8,091 bases of DNA from Erwinia sp. (lineage in GTDB: Bacteria; Pseudomonadota; Gammaproteobacteria; Enterobacterales; Enterobacteriaceae): assembly GCA_003512805.1 (NCBI GenBank), contig DOOK01000035.1, positions 1 through 8,091 on the forward strand. The letters are read 5' to 3'. A program made the translations under genes and the position numbers. Each line of letters starts with the position of its first letter. Position 1 is the first letter of the stretch. The notes beneath the pieces were generated by a model, which had not been told where the DNA came from, did no database searches, and worked only from the letters and a program-made list of their open reading frames with translations. This document shows, one piece after another, positions 7,742 to 8,091 of this stretch.

Positions 7742-7764
7742 CCGGCAAGCGCCAGCCTTTTTTT
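7733..7764. terminator. Bidirectional intrinsic terminator downstream of apt
   Basis: A7 (7733-7739), stem GGCCGGC (7740-7746), loop AAGC, stem GCCAGCC (7751-7757) and T7 (7758-7764) form a textbook intrinsic terminator. The stem is 7 bp with one G-T wobble (on either strand). On the minus strand it ends apt 12 nt after the stop codon with a T7 tail. The flanking A7/T7 makes it equally good for plus-strand transcripts coming from the glycine-rich remnant. Confidence 0.93.
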
Positions 7765-7775
7765 CCCGGTAGGAC

Positions 7776-8091
7776 CTAGTGGCCTGGGAAATTCACCAGG
7801 CTGAAGCAGTCCAGACCCATTGCCTTCAGACGCGCTTCGCCGCTCAGATCGAACAGGTTAATGATAAACGCCGCATCTTTTACCTCGCCGCCTGCACGGC
7901 GGATCAGCTTGGCGGTCGCTTCGATGGTGCCGCCCGTCGCCAGCAGATCGTCCACCACCAGCACTTTATCGTTTGGCCCAATCGCATCGCAATGCAGTTC
8001 CAGACAATCTGTGCCGTATTCCAGCTCGTAAGTTTCAGCAAAGGTTTTACGCGGCAGTTTGCCAGGCTTGCGTACGGGCACAAAGCCTACG
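7776..8091 (-). CDS. apt: Adenine phosphoribosyltransferase, C-terminal part, cut by window edge
   Basis: Apt salvages adenine with PRPP to give AMP and pyrophosphate in the cytoplasm. The last 104 codons are visible, from [14 protein letters not shown] to FSLVNFPGH and TAG, of a family about 183 aa long in E. coli. The PRPP-binding loop of type-I phosphoribosyltransferases is clear as [13 protein letters not shown], with the two acidic residues and the TGGT phosphate loop. [11 protein letters not shown] precedes it, as in E. coli. The first ATG inside the window is not the true start: the frame stays open to the right edge, and about 80 residues are missing. A strong terminator follows directly, so apt is transcriptionally separate from dnaX here. 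Confidence 0.97.
   Translation of the reverse strand, partial: VGFVPVRKPGKLPRKTFAETYELEYGTDCLELHCDAIGPNDKVLVVDDLLATGGTIEATAKLIRRAGGEVKDAAFIINLFDLSGEARLKAMGLDCFSLVNFPGH

Noticed and set aside
7278..7748. Minus-strand ORFs of 61-73 codons in the dnaX-apt spacer
   Set aside because: They look like antisense readings of the glycine-rich plus-strand block: alanine/proline-rich or without family features, and without ribosome binding sites.
6776..7775. Insertion sequence or integrated mobile element in the long spacer
   Set aside because: No transposase or integrase coding sequence and no terminal inverted repeats were visible; only a short low-complexity direct repeat was found.

Overview
The window is a stretch of core chromosome from an enterobacterium. 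Every intact gene lies on the minus strand. In direction of transcription (right to left) the order is apt (3' part only), dnaX, ybaB, recR, htpG, adk, hemH (5' part only), which is the Escherichia coli K-12 order. The proteins are near E. coli length and very similar to the E. coli versions as I remember them. An HtpG beginning MTMKGQ, the divergent and longer DnaX linker, and enlarged spacers point to a relative outside Escherichia. An Erwinia/Pantoea-type member of Enterobacterales is my best guess, inferred from remembered family resemblance rather than a search.

Layout: apt ends at 7776 and is closed by a very strong terminator at 7733-7764 that would work on both strands. A 1000-base spacer (6776-7775) follows, much longer than I recall in E. 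coli. It holds hairpins, an AT-rich stretch, and a decayed plus-strand glycine-rich coding remnant that looks like a signal peptide plus autotransporter-passenger repeat. dnaX (4784-6775) carries a complete programmed -1 frameshift element, so it should make both tau (663 aa) and gamma (455 aa). ybaB follows after 53 bases, and recR starts inside the ybaB stop codon (TGATG). A 9-bp hairpin behind recR directly abuts the -35 box of a textbook sigma-32 promoter for htpG. htpG ends at a hairpin terminator. A 365-base leader region without a gene precedes adk. After adk there is a short hairpin, and then hemH with its own ribosome binding site, a -10-like box and an overlapping Fur-like sequence.

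Functionally, dnaX-ybaB-recR is a DNA replication and recombinational repair operon (clamp-loader subunits, nucleoid-associated protein, RecFOR mediator). htpG is a separately controlled heat-shock chaperone gene. adk and apt serve adenine-nucleotide balance and salvage, and hemH makes haem. These are housekeeping genes and I found no defence, mobile or CRISPR system. The observations most worth checking are the decayed glycine-rich remnant with flanking direct repeats between dnaX and apt, the 42-nt tandem duplication in the DnaX linker, and the Fur-like box at hemH.
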